Shown here in pieces: positions 51,701 to 63,038 of a stretch of DNA of 64,000 bases (its first letter is position 1; the number at the start of each line of letters is the position of its first letter). Source of the DNA: Mytilus galloprovincialis. Lineage: Eukaryota; Mollusca; Bivalvia; Mytilida; Mytilidae. The position numbers were made by a program, and so were the translations under genes. The stretch covers positions 4,965,001 through 5,029,000 of the forward strand of contig NC_134846.1 of assembly GCF_965363235.1 (NCBI RefSeq), given 5' to 3'. Below the pieces are notes generated by a model, which made no database searches, was not told where the DNA came from, and worked only from the letters and a program-made list of their open reading frames with translations.

Positions 51701-54700
51701 TGGTCCAAATCCGAAGGGTTTGTGCGCAAACGGAAACTCTTTGCTTTTTGCTATCTCACCAGTTGTTTCTCGTAGCCATCTTTCAGGAAGGAACTCAGTT
51801 GGTCGGTAATAAAATCTATCATCCATTGACATCGATCTATTATTAATCGCAAACATTGTCTAGAAAATATTCAAAGCCATATAAAAACGAAAAACCTGTA
51901 ACGTCAATGTTATGGAATTCAGTGATTCAATGCATGCATACATATCTTTATTTAATAATATTTAATACGAATAAATAATGTACAACCCATATATTTTAAT
52001 TTATTTGCCTGGTCCTAAATTAATTTTTGGTTTTGTTGCCAACGTTTACCGGTCGTGACTTTATGGAGCACGTGAAAAAGGAGTGAGATGAAATGTTTAA
52101 TATAGCGATGTTTATACTTTTTTTATATCAACCATGTGCATGTGTTTCTATTGATTTATCAAACTTTGTCATACAGTCGTTTAATGATTTTTTGTCTGTT
52201 GTTCCTTTGTTTTCCTCCTCTAGCTGATGTGTTTCCCTCGGTTTAAGTTTGTAACCATGATTTGTTTTCTCTCAATCTATGTATGACTTTTGACCACCGG
52301 TATACTACAGTTGCCTTTATTTAATTTCCAAAATCAACCTTCCGGGGCACGTTTGTTTATTTTTTCATTAATCGTATATGCGCAATGCGATGGTTTCCGA
52401 AATTCTACCGAGAGGTATTGTGGGTGAGGTCAATGCATACAAAATAGGATCACAGCAAAACAATTATTTATTCCATAGTATGACATTTCTAAAACGTTTT
52501 CATAAGTTAAATGATTTCAAGAGAACGCACAGACATATCTATAACGAATCGTGGATTAGTATTGTAAGCGGAAGAAGGAAACAAAGAAAGGCAACAGTAG
52601 TATACCGCTATTCAAAACTCATAAATCCATGGACAAAAAAACAAAATCGGGGTAACAAACTAAAACCGAGGGAAACGCATTAAATATAAGAGGAGAACAA
52701 CGGAACAACATTAAATGTAACACACACAGAAACGGACCAAGCATCAGACAAAATCCCACCATGTGCATGGTGAGAGAGGCATTCAAACTAATAAGACAAA
52801 AATTAACTGACAGTTCCATGGATACAAATTAAACAGACTAACAGACAAACAGACAAATAGACAAACAATAGTACACGAAACAAATCATACAAAACTAACC
52901 CCACCAAAAACTTTCAGGTGGCCTCAGGTTCTCGGTAAGTGCGAGCCGATTCTGCTTCATACGTGGTACCTTCTACATGGTAAAGGCACCTTCTACATGG
53001 TAAAGGCGAATAATAATATCATTGCGGTATAAGTGTCTTGTGATAAGTGATTTGTGTGTTTGTTTAAGGGAGGTATTAACACATCTAGTTGTTGGATTAT
53101 GAATTTACTATTGTATCATTCAAATTTATTTCTTCATTTAAATTGTCTTCAGAATCATTCTTTTTTTTTTAATTGCAGTTAAATTGGATTTCATTATGAT
53201 ATTTGAGGATTTGAATACATGTTTACAAAATGAGATAAATTATAAGTGGATTCATATTTTTTGTGTACACACGTTTTGCATATTTATTCTATTATATTGT
53301 GTAGTGAATGTATTATTATTTCCTTTTATCACATACTCTATTGTGTTCTCAAACTTACGTTTTTAGGCATCTGGTATCCTCCAACGACAAGATCAGACTC
53401 TAATATTCGCAATACTCCAAATGATATCGGGAAAATTTTCCTATGAGAAATTTCCATTTAACAACACATTTTACTTTTATATTTACAAACATTTTTTTAA
53501 ATTAGGAAGTGGAACTACAAACAAAGCTTGCAAATATATCTTTATATATCTATATATCAAATATCCTTCAGCTTTTATTTGATACCAATTTCTGAAATCT
53601 GTTTGTTGTACTTAAACCTTTTCTTTGTGTTTAAAAGGCTGATGACAATCACACTTCATGCTAGTAGGTATATATACATGTATTAAAAGTTGTAAGGACT
53701 AACTAAAACAGTTTATATATGGGTACAACACTATTTATGATGGTGCTTTTATATGTAGTTATTAGGATACGTTGTATGATTGCCGAAGATATTTCCATTA
53801 AACTGCGATCAAAACCATGAACCTAGAAATCAATATTATTATATGTATAACATTTTATGATGGTATTGGTTAGTCTTTAAAGTCCATCCATATCCCTTCG
53901 TACATAGTCCAGTCGTCATATTGAATCGATGTTGTTGTAGTTTTCTACAACTATCGTTATTCAAAATACTGTACAAATAATTGTATGGTAACTTTAGATA
54001 TGTAACATAAAAAGATGTGTTGATAATATTAGTAATTTAAAAAAAACTTAAACACATTTTATGCACACGCATGTTGATATTTATGTAGGCATTCAAGAAC
54101 TTCATATACAAAACTTGTGCCGGTATTAATCAGGTAGCTTGTATATATCCAAAAAAAGGAAGAGCAGTTCATTTTCGCATGCTGAATTAAAATACTCTGA
54201 CTGATTTTAACAAATTGAAAAACTTATATCGGTCTGACTATGGCACTCATACAACGTCTTCTTGTGAATACTAGTGGATGAGTTATACAAATTTAAAAAA
54301 AAAATCAATACCACTCAGTTTAACCCTGCGTACCTTTGGGATTCTTTCAAACACGCTTTCAAGTAAGACATCTTTGCTAAATGTTCTTTGGTCAGATGCT
54401 GACTGTCTCCCACTACTTTTTGAATTTCATCATGTAACTTAGCTTGCTTATCTGGATTAAGAGCTAGCTGGGCTAATAGGAAAACTAATGTATTGGCAGT
54501 CTAAAATAACAGAAAACTGCGTCATGTATATTGGAAACAATAAATTTTCCGAACACTAGTTCCGACAAATTTATATTATTATGGTTTTTGTCTTTAAAGG
54601 CGAACATTCCTCCATTCATTTGTTCATGACTGGTATGCGTGCTTTGAAATAAAATGGAACTCTCTTTAAGCTATTTTTTCATGTGAGTACGCGTGTTGAA

Positions 54701-57700
54701 AGGGTTTAAATTGTATTAGTATTTGTGTTTTAATGTTAATACAAAGTAACCTTACTTCCTCGGTTTACTCCGTTCAAGATAGTTTTAGTACAGTAGATCC
54801 CCCGCCTACATGTACCTTGGATGTGGTCATAGTTAACCCATGATATATGGCTACATCAGGATATGTTAACTTAATGCTCTTCAACTTTTTTTTTTTTTGC
54901 CTTTTTATCTTTTTCTTTTAATTCGAGCGTCTCTGATTTTGTATCTATGATAAGTTTATATGCTCAAGTAAAAGCGTTACTTTTCCAATGGTTAGACAAT
55001 ACATGTACATACTGATGAGGGTGTCTTCGTAAGTTAACAATTAATGTGTTGAATAAATCAAACAATGTTTGTACAAAAAGGAACGTCACTCTTATCAAGT
55101 AAAATTTTCGAAAGGACTTGACTGATCGTTTTACTTAAAAATAAAAATTAAGCACAATAATAAAATTAAATTATGATAATTAATAAATATTATAAATAAG
55201 ATATAAAGATGATAAAAAGGGTAAATTAACGATTCTCAAACAGACAATTGAAATTATAGTTTATATTACTATTGATTTAAGACGCGACTTACCGAGTCTA
55301 TACCTGCACCCAACAAATCACTGACAACACTGCTTATCTGGTCCTCTGATAATCTCCCGTCAGCCAATAACGAGTACATGAAATTTGGTTCTTTTTCAAG
55401 ATATTCCTGCAGTTTACCTTCTTTTTTAAGCTTTGTTAAAAAAGCATTCTGATTAGCTGTTTCGGTAGAAACAACTCTGAAAATTGAATAAACTGCACAC
55501 TATTGAATTTTATCATAAACAATTGAAATATTTGCCATTCATCAATAATTTAATTTCGGATGTAACGCTAATTGGCTGACAGTATTTTATTTATCAGCTC
55601 ATAGACATAATTGTGTCATGTGACCGTGACGTTGATAACGTTCTTTACGATTACCCCAGTTTAAATGGAACTTAGAATTAAATTATAAGGAATGACTAAT
55701 ATTTTGTCTCTCTATTCGAATAAAATCAATAAATGGGGTGCACACTTCAAAAAATACTCTACGCGAGTTGTTCAGTGTTCATCACATTTTTAATGTTATT
55801 CTTCATAGACAGAAAAAATATTACATGAATATCAATAATGTGGTCATTTTTATAAATTTCCTGTTTACAAAACTTTGAATTTTTCGAAAAAAAACTAAGG
55901 ACTTTCTTATCCCAGGCATAGATTACCTTAGCCGTATTTGGCACCACTTTTTGGAATTTTGGATCCTCAATGCTTCTCAACTTTATACTTGTTTGGCTTT
56001 ATAAATATTTTGATATGAGCGTCACTGATATGATGAGTCTTATGTAGACGAAACGCTCGTCTGGCGTACTAAATTATAATACTGGTATCTTTGATAACTA
56101 TTTACAGTCATTTTTTTAAACAATTTCAAAACAAACAATTTCAAAGTTTGAAGTCAGTAAAAATTAAGTATTGATTGTTTGATTAAGTATTGTTTTAACA
56201 AGTTTGTAATTGAATAACAAAAATAGTTTTACCACAATTAAATTTTTGAGGCATTTTTTGTACCAGTTTACCATGTTTACCTAATCCAAGACATCGAACA
56301 TAAAATTTGTAATTAATTTTGGGGGTTTTGGTCCAAACTGAGATGGAGAAATTAACACTTTTTGTTATCCTATCAGAAATAATTGTATTATAATACAGGA
56401 TTGCTAAATATCTATTCAAAGCTTTCTTAATTATGGCAAGATAAGAACTAAATATAAATGAAAAATACTAGACGTTTGTAGTTTTAGAACTTGCAGATGA
56501 TATTTAGATCAAACTTACCGTTAAAACCCAAAAATATTTTGCTTTTGAAACAGAAACTGATCAAATCGCATTAATTCCAAAAGTAGCAAAGCAGGGTAAG
56601 AGTCTCCCGCTTTGTTCATATTGCATGTGTCACATCCAAATTCTTGGTAATGACCGTATCAATTATATAGTATTGATTTTAGTCACTATATTTAATACAA
56701 TGCAAATCTGATGGAGCAGTGCGTGTGTAAACACTGCTAATGAAGTAAGTTAAGCATGATCATACACCAGCGTTACGTATTAACTGATAATATGATAGAG
56801 CAGATTCTATGTTACAGCTGAGAAATGAAAAGATGATACTTGTAAAGTTGAAATAATTATGCTAGTAGATATTCTAATTCAAAGTGGTCTATGTGTTTCA
56901 ATATCAACTTATGAAGAAGACCTTCTATATTCGGTAGTTTTCTTAGTTACAAATTCACTTGGTTATATCTGTTAGTAAAATAATATATATACTGCAGCTG
57001 TGCTATTTGAGCAGTCAAATTGCATTGACCGTATATTCATATGTGATATACAGTCACTGACCGTATATCACCTTGTTTATGACGTTGACAATATGTTTCC
57101 GTAGAGTTTTATTTATAACGTCAATAAAACATACAGGTTCGCGAAAATTTTACGTCTTCCGTTGAGAATTAAAAAATGATGTTTTTTACCCTAAATACTT
57201 CATTTTGAACAGTTATAAGAGTTGCAGTATATAAAGAATAACCATACATTGTCTCGAAATATCAATCTGTTATTTGTACTCGGTTCGACACAGGTAGAAA
57301 TGCTTGGCACAGCCTCGCATTTTACCTGTTTCTAAGCCTTGTACAAATAACATTGATATTTCGAGACAATGTATGGTTATTCTATATATATAAAGACCTT
57401 CGCGAGTTGTTTTTACGTTATGTATTTGAGAAAGTTCTGTATGAATTCTGCTCCATATGAACACAAACATGTTAGTAAGTAATATTATACTATAAGCACG
57501 TATTGGAATACTGTCTATCTGCTCCAAACCATTCCATCAACCGTAACAAATACGCTGTCGATCAATAACAAAAAATATAAACATGGAATTTTCTTCTACG
57601 TTTTTGTTATGAAACTTACTCCATAAATTTTCTGGCTTCCTTATGATATCGTTTATAAAATGGTGTCTCGAAGTACAAGTACATTTTTAGAGGCAAGAAA

Positions 57701-60700
57701 AATGACTTTTGTAACATGTCAAATATATTTCTCATTACCACTGCTACTTCAGCTGGACTATCTTTGCCTGCATCTAAACATCCAAGTCGTTTGTTGAAAC
57801 ACAACATACCAACACCTAAAAAATATTTAGACAAATGACATAAAGTCATCCGACATATGTTTTTGTTCAAAACCCTTATGTAAACATGATATATAACCCT
57901 CTTAAATATTCAAACGCACACAAATCTCAGAGAAATACATTTTTGTGGAGATATTTCAACATCTGGGCGTATCGCTTTTCTTTTTTATTGAAGGCGACCA
58001 TTTTACAGACACAAAAAAATACTGTATCAGTAACAGCAGACTTATGTTAATCAAGTGTAATTACTTCAGAATTTATTTCTTATTTTTATAGTACAAAATA
58101 TTGCCTAAGCATTACATGCATTATAAGATATTATATAATAAAAAAAACATATTCAATAGTTAATAAATAACTTAGTCGATTTGGAGAGTCGATTGAAGAT
58201 CTAGAGCTCCTGTATAATATGGGAAAAAGGGCATATTCATGGTCTGAAATAATGCACACATACGAAACATCATTGATCATGGCTTTGTCTAATTTATTAT
58301 TGAACATTTCGAAAGTGATATATTGCTTGAACATCGAGGTATCATCATTAAATCTGGCTGAACAATAACTGTTTTATTCATTTAAGAATGTTATTCATTG
58401 ACCGCGATTGTTCTTCCAATTAGGGACTTTGCTTGAGTTACTGTTGTTCCATCGTAATCTTAATATCTCTATTGTTTTTTGGATTTATTTTCATTTATGA
58501 CTTCGAGTTTAGAACTTTTCTTTTGATATCTACTGGTGCAATTTTCGTTATAATAATTACTAAACATTATTGTATAGTTCACTGGTTTGTATAGAATTTG
58601 CACGTGTTGAGCGATAAATAAATCATGTAAAAGTGCTTCTCCATTCCATGGGAAAGTTTAACACTTCACTGGTTAACTAAACAAAAATAAGCTAGATAAG
58701 TTCTTCCTCATTTATCTAACTTTTCCTCAAAGTTTGTGATATACCTGATTCATTATTAGTTTTGCTCTATCTTAAAGAGCGATACAAAATTGAGCAGTAT
58801 GATATTGACGCAACTATATATCGAGTATTCCATCTTAAAGAGCGTTACAAAATTGAGCAGTATGATATTGACGCAACTGTATTTCTTTAATTTTATTTTA
58901 CAGTGGGGTCTGTCAAAAGTTTTTAGTGATATATTTTCAATCTACATGTATATGAAGTCATTAGTTTTTTTTTCCTGTAAGTTTATTTAAATTGCTTACT
59001 TTCAGTAGTGTAATTATTCAATTCCCATAACAGGTCATCCACTTGTTTTTTCTTCTTTAAGTAGTCAACAAAGTCATTTGTAACTTTTTCAATCAAAGGG
59101 ACATAACTTGCTACAACAGCTGGTCGTAACATTTTTTCCTGTGTCGGTTTTCTCAGATCCGCCCATTCTTTTCCATTTCTGTGGATCATATTCAAATTGC
59201 GATTACTGATTAAAAGTATTAATGCAATAAGCTATACATGATACATTTAAAAAAAAATGTTTTGCTCCGAACAAAAATCTATTTTAGAGACGTTGGTAAA
59301 ATAAAAATGTTGTTCTGCGGTTTGCATGTTGTGTCGACTATTATATTTTTTGTGTGTGTGTTCTAGCGTGTGTGTGTGCTGTATTTCTGTCATGTAGTGT
59401 TGTCATTTCAGCAATATTTTAACATTGTCATAAAAGCGGGAGGTTTGGCTAGCCATATAACCAGGTCTAACTCACATTTTGTTTTTTCTTAAAATGTCCT
59501 GTGCTATATCTGGAATATGGAAGTTCTTATCAAATAGTTTAATTAATTTATGTTGCCGTTTGTTCTTGATGCACTTCCGTATCCTGTTGTTTTTTTTTTT
59601 TTTGTTTTCCTCTTTTAAATGATGTGTTTCCTTAGGTTCTAGTAAGTAACCCGGTTTAACGACTTTGGAACACTGGTATATAACTGTTGCCTTTATTAAG
59701 AAATATATTCAAAATATGCTATATGTGTTTTGTATGAACATTGTATTCTGTATCATTGGTAATTCTTTTTCGTTTGCTTTTTGTTTGTGAATATCTTCTT
59801 TCTTCATGTTCTTATATTGTATATAACCTGTTTTTCAAAATACATAATTAAAACATGTGTTACCAAATTAGGAATATGATAGATGTTATCCATTCGTTTG
59901 GTGTGTTTTAGCTTTCGATTTTGGCATTTGATTACGGACTTTCCGATTTTAATTTTTGTTCTGTACTTTTGTAATTTTATATTTTTACTCACAATAAAAC
60001 TAGTCCTTTGTTTACTTTTTCTCTTTCAGCCCAGGTTTCACTCAGATCAAATGATATTCTTTTGTGTACTTCGTAGTGTGCTTGTAATATTGTTTTTGCA
60101 TCATCTGGGTGGTTAATGTAGACCATATTTTCTTTTCCGAACTTCATTTTGAATGTTTTTTTCTCATGTCAGTTAATAGGTCGTTTATTTCATTTGCCGA
60201 AAACTTTGCTAAAATCATGAAAAAAAAATATAAATAAAAAAAAATAAAAAAGACAGGGACAATAGTAATGGGAAAAAAGCTTAAATAAAATTAGATTTAC
60301 TTGCCTTAAGCTTCTAATAAATAAAACGAGTAAATTAAACATTGCAAATAGAACTGAATGTTAGCAATTTGAGCCTTGATCAACACTTAAGAAGGCATTT
60401 GTTATTGAACTGTGCATCTGGGGCAGTAAACTTTGGACCGTGAATTAATTTTCTTCGTGGTTGCTGTTTTGTATAAGTAAAGATTCGACAAAAGTCGTTT
60501 GAAATGATAACATGGCTTTAAATTGTTGAATAATTATAACTCAAATTTAATGAATTTTAATCAAACTTCAATTTTATACCTTTCAATGTTTTTAGTGTTC
60601 TTATGAGTGCCTTTTGTCATTCACTTATCAAAACTAATTAAAATAAAGGTTGTGAGAAAACAAACAACTATTTTTCCGCCATTGGTCTTAACCAATATGC

Positions 60701-61159
60701 CATGTTAAAAAGGTTTGGTATGTACTTGGTTTGTTTTCTGTTGGTCCTATTCTTTTTTTATATATATTATTCCTAACTGATTTAAATTTTTTACGATTGA
60801 GAGTTTGGTATTTTCAGAATTTTGACGAAAAACCTTTTTTTAATTTTACATGATTGAATATATTTTCAACAAATCTCATTAAACAATCTTATTACATACC
60901 AAATATACAAAGGTATCAACTTACTGAAAGGTTTGAAATGCAGAGCAGCTCCAATGTACGGAACACTGTACAGTCCTTTTGGTCCAGGCACTGCGCTGAA
61001 CGGTTTGATCTCGCTTGGTGATGGGTCATCTCTAACAACAGTTGATGTTGATGCTCTGTGACTTGACCAGGTATTAAAAACCTTTACTTCTTTGTTTATT
61101 AAACCCGGGTATGGTCTGCACAACCGAACCAAAGACATTGCTGTAAACCATTTTCCCAT
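48675..61159 (-). CDS. Mitochondrial-clan cytochrome P450 (nine exons)
   Basis: Exons from the 5' end: 61159-60925, 60208-60016, 59205-59000, 57815-57620, 55476-55293, 54500-54334, 53440-53359, 51859-51644, 48791-48675. They total 1,596 bases (about 531 residues), the usual length for mitochondrial P450s. Hallmarks are an Arg-rich N-terminus, PGPKGLYSVPYIG, the I-helix GAGIDSTANT, the K-helix ExxR as ESQR, the FLPERW region, and the heme loop FGFGPRACIG with the Cys ligand near residue 477. The basic N-terminus and heme-loop style suggest the mitochondrial clan (CYP10/24/27/44-like), which takes electrons from adrenodoxin. Subfamily and substrate cannot be set. Exon 2 has an internal frame conflict, so this copy may be a pseudogene or the assembly may carry homopolymer errors. 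Confidence 0.85.
48990..49200 (-). repeat. Penelope-family 3' tail copy, degenerate
   Basis: AAATGGCAAGAAAAAGATAA, CATTACACAAAATACATTA, CAGGTGCTATGAAAGTTTAG, TGTGGCACGTGTTGCTCGTT. Lies in the last P450 intron. Confidence 0.5.
49555..49765 (-). repeat. Dispersed repeat G copy, reversed
   Basis: GGACCAATGAGACAACTCTC and AAACCATTATAGGTCAA are the reverse complement of 63700-63780. GAACATTAGGTTCCTGAC follows. Confidence 0.6.
50191..50358. mobile_element. Foldback MITE (~168 bases, ~52-base arms)
   Basis: The left arm contains GGATTAAACACATTTTG, CTAGAGGTTATTGATGTG and TAAACCGGGGC. The right arm repeats these in reverse complement from 50304 to 50357, with very few mismatches. The centre carries AAAGTCGGACTTTT-like symmetry. 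In the P450 last intron. Confidence 0.8.
51644..51859 (-). CDS. P450 exon 8: PERF region and heme-binding loop
   Basis: TMFAINNRSMSMDDRFYYRP, FLPERW, then FAHKPFGFGPRACIGQRFAE. FGFGPRACIG meets FxxGxRxCxG, with Cys as the heme ligand. Exactly 72 codons, phase 0 to 0. Confidence 0.92.
52170..52325 (+). repeat. Dispersed repeat T, 3' end
   Basis: GATGTGTTTCCCTCGG, ATGACTTTTGACCACCGG, then TATACTACAGTTGCCTTTAT. A second copy in the opposite direction begins at 52590, so two 3' ends face each other. Confidence 0.6.
52590..52760 (-). repeat. Dispersed repeat T, opposed copy
   Basis: GGCAACAGTAGTATACCGCT, CATAAATCCATGGAC, ACAAAATCGGGGTAACAAAC. Close to 14440-14600. Confidence 0.6.
52780..52945 (-). 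repeat. Penelope-family 3' tail copy
   Basis: AACAGACAAACAGACAAATA, CAATAGTACACGAAAC, AACCCCACCAAAAACTTTCA, GTGGCCTCAGG. Reverse complement of the tail at 43330-43500. Confidence 0.5.
52968..53007. repeat. Perfect 20-base direct repeat, two copies
   Basis: ACCTTCTACATGGTAAAGGC occurs twice head to tail. Confidence 0.85.
53359..53440 (-). CDS. P450 exon 7
   Basis: KIFPISFGVLRILESDLVVG, then GYQMPKN. It follows the ExxR Arg, which is completed across the splice, and matches the conserved beta-sheet region. Phase 2 to 0. Confidence 0.87.
54334..54500 (-). CDS. P450 exon 6: end of helix I to helix K
   Basis: TANTLVFLLAQLALNPDKQA, then LTKEHLAKMSYLKACLKESQ and R. ESQR is the ExxR charge relay of the P450 fold. 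Phase 0 to 2, donor GTACGC. Confidence 0.88.
55293..55476 (-). CDS. P450 exon 5: helices H and I
   Basis: ANQNAFLTKLKKEGKLQEYL, then RLSEDQISSVVSDLLGAGID and S. The last residues begin the oxygen-binding AGxD-S/T-T motif, completed by exon 6. Phase 2 to 0. Confidence 0.87.
55912..56110 (+). repeat. Hammerhead-like repeat, reversed copy
   Basis: CCCAGGCATAGATTACCTTA, GGATCCTCAATGCT, GAGCGTCACTGATATGATGAG, AGACGAAACGCTCGTCTGG. The core has an extra short duplication at CTGAT. In the P450 intron between exons 4 and 5. Confidence 0.75.
57235..57382. mobile_element. Foldback MITE (~148 bases, ~44-base arms)
   Basis: AGAATAACCATACATTGTCT, CGAAATATCAAT and TATTTGTAC at the left return as the reverse complement at 57340-57382. 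The centre pairs again (ACAGGTAGAAATGC and GCATTTTACCTGT), so almost the whole element is one hairpin. Confidence 0.8.
57620..57815 (-). CDS. P450 exon 4
   Basis: SVGMLCFNKRLGCLDAGK, then AVVMRNIFDMLQKSFFLPLK and ETPFYKRYHKEARKFME. The sequence VLC-NKRLGCL is typical of the mitochondrial clan helix E region. Phase 1 to 2. Confidence 0.85.
58767..58882. repeat. Tandem duplication, ~62-base period
   Basis: ATCTTAAAGAGCG, TACAAAATTGAGCAGTATG and ATATTGACGCAACT appear twice with few changes. P450 intron 3. Confidence 0.75.
59000..59205 (-). CDS. P450 exon 3: helix C region
   Basis: NLNMIHRNGKEWADLRKPTQ, then MLRPAVVASYVPLIEKVTND and DDLLWELNNYTTE. GKEWADLR is the conserved WxxxR-type heme-propionate region. 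The acceptor is TAATCAG and the donor is GTAAGC, phase 2 to 1. Confidence 0.82.
59370..59700 (+). repeat. Dispersed repeat T copy
   Basis: TGTCATGTAGTGTTGTCAT, GGAGGTTTGGCTAGCC, GATGTGTTTCCTTAGG, then CACTGGTATATAACTGTTGC and CTTTATTAAG at the 3' end. It is preceded by a short GT run at 59351-59378. Confidence 0.6.
60016..60208 (-). CDS. P450 exon 2: helix A to B' region, with frame conflict
   Basis: The 5' part reads KFSANEINDLLTDMRKK in the frame set by exon 1. The 3' part reads MKFGKENMVYINHPDDAKTI, then LSETWAEREK, in another frame. The switch is at a run of seven A (60158-60164). The exon's 193 bases still match the phase of exon 3, so a second one-base difference near the end (the A run before the donor) is implied. 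Two homopolymer-length differences would explain it, either real or from sequencing. Confidence 0.65.
60355..60450 (+). repeat. Degenerate hammerhead-like repeat copy
   Basis: AACACTTAAGAAGGCATTTG, TTATTGAACTGTGCATCTGG, GGCAGTAAACTTTGGACCG align with 21308-21365. The core is lost. Confidence 0.45.
60925..61159 (-). CDS. P450 exon 1: targeting peptide and proline-rich hinge
   Basis: MGKWFTAMSLVRLCRPYPGL is followed by an Arg/Ser-rich stretch and then IKPFSAVPGPKGLYSVPYIG. The first acidic residue is at 24, consistent with a mitochondrial presequence. A second Met at residue 8 is an alternative start. The donor GTAAGT is in phase 1. Confidence 0.8.
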
Positions 61160-61539
61160 ATTAAAGTATATACAAAAGAATTATAGCAAAATTACCGAAC
61201 TCAAATTGATTTTTGTCAATCTTTACGGACTTCCCCAATTTAGTTCCATATTTTTGTTTTACTTAGTAAATAATACATGCAAGCCATGATCCATGTGTTT
61301 GAAATTTTTACATAGCATTGGCGTTATATTAGAATATTAATCTCAGCGTTAGCGATAGGCTAACAGAAAAAGAATATTTTAGTCAAGATGTACAAGTACC
61401 CTGCCACGTCCACTCTGTGCATTTGTTATAATATAGATGTCTATTCGTTCCCATCTGATGTAATCATTTTTTTCAAATTATTTTATAGTTTGTTCTGTTA
61501 TACCAGCTTAGGGGGGAGTTTTTGGCTACCCGCAGTGTT

Positions 61540-61870
61540 AATATATTGTTTTTGATCATTACTTTGCACATACATTAGGCCGTTATAGTTTTTACGTTTG
61601 TTATTTCGGGGCTTTTTTAATATAGCTGACTATGCGCAGAGGCGGATCCAGTCATTTTAAAAAGGAGGGGTTCCCAACCCTGGACAAGGGGGGGGGGGGG
61701 GGGGGCGGTTCCAACGATATGTCCCCATTCAAATGCATTGATCGTCCAAAAAAAGGGGGGTTCCAACCCCGAAACCCTCCCCCTTGATCCGCCACTGATG
61801 CGGTCTGGGCTTTGCTCGTTGTTGAAGACAGTACGATGACCTATATATCATGTATGTGTCACATTTGCTC
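61540..61870 (+). repeat. Dispersed repeat G copy, interrupted
   Basis: ACGTTTGTTATTTCGGGGC, TATAGCTGACTATGCG, then after the insert ATGCGGTCTGGGCTTTGCTC, GTTGTTGAAGACAGTACGATG and ACCTATAT. Split by the element at 61637-61797. Confidence 0.65.
61637..61797. mobile_element. Inverted-repeat element (161 bases) with 5-base target duplication
   Basis: CAGAGGCGGATCCAG at the left and CTTGATCCGCCACTG at the right are inverted. ATGCG flanks both sides (61632-61636 and 61798-61802). Inside is a G-run (61688-61705) and GTCCCCATTCAAATGCATTG. Confidence 0.8.
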
Positions 61871-63038
61871 TCTTGTGAAATCATACTACATCAATTCTCC
61901 TTTTTTTAAATTCAATCGTAGGACGTTGGATAAGATGATAATGCGCCACGATCATTTCCTAAATTTCGCGGTATTCAAGTATATCTTTTATTTATATACT
62001 TTCTAAGATCTTTTGCCTAAATTCTTTGTGTTATGCTTTAATATAGGAAAAACGAGTTTATAGTTTGTAGTTCAATTTTGAATTATCACAAAATTAAATC
62101 AACAAAGTGTTTGCATAAAGGTTACGTTACATGTTGATTTACGTGGAAGGTAAATAGCTATAAATAGTAACTGTTACCAGTCGTTTATTTGCCCGTCATA
62201 CTAGAATCATTTTTTACTATCTTTTAGAAATCCTCTGTTGACCGAATCAGATGTACGTAGTGCTACATATAATGCATTACATATCACTGTCTTGTTTTGG
62301 TTACATGTAAGCAGGAAGTGAAATGCGAGTGCACTGCAAAGGTATAATTTGTTTTGTGCAACACGTGCTTTTTAAGTTTTTATTTTAGGCATGTTAGGGG
62401 ATAACTTGAACATGTTGAAACTGCAAAACTGTTTGCAAACCAACATGAGATCGACATGCGATATTTTCCATAACATATTTTTTGTATTAAATTTGTTTCA
62501 TTGAAATAAATGTCATGTTAGTCATTCCATGATATCGCAATTTAAGTCGATTTTACAAAAAAATGTCTGTACTATGTATTTAAAATATGTTTTTTTTAAA
62601 TTAAACACTCACCACACATATAGTGTCTTTAATATCCGGTTGTATTCACTTGGATCTATTTAAATAGATTATTATTTACACAGTTGGCGTTATGTACTGT
62701 TATCATTGATCTATTTATATCGATGTATTGCATTATTGAAATGATGAAATAAATTTGTAAATTGTAATCATATTCTTTTCTTTTTTTTTTTGTAAACAAG
62801 GTCATAAGGTCACAAAGTCATTTACCTGTATATACATTATATATATGTAAACTTACTCGAGTGAAGAGGATATTAATGTAAAAACTTTAAAATATCAGTA
62901 CTTTCGTTCACCTTTGAAAAAACATTATGAAAAGTTCTCTTCTTATTCGTCTTTTTTTTTATAATCAAACGCAGAATTTATACTTATATGTTTTGTTTAT
63001 ACCGCAGTCCCACTAGGCCACGATCGCACTACGATCTG

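Noticed and set aside
51600-51809. Plus-strand 69-residue open frame
   Set aside because: Antisense shadow of P450 exon 8, which has the heme loop in the minus strand.
53160-53446. Open frames next to P450 exon 7 on the plus strand
   Set aside because: They are Phe/Ile/Tyr-rich readings of AT-rich intron sequence opposite the real exon.
55759-55980. Minus-strand 73-residue open frame
   Set aside because: Largely inside the hammerhead-like repeat copy; the same bases occur in other copies without an open frame.
57270-57527. Minus-strand 85-residue open frame
   Set aside because: Half of it is the arm and centre of the foldback MITE; no family recognised.
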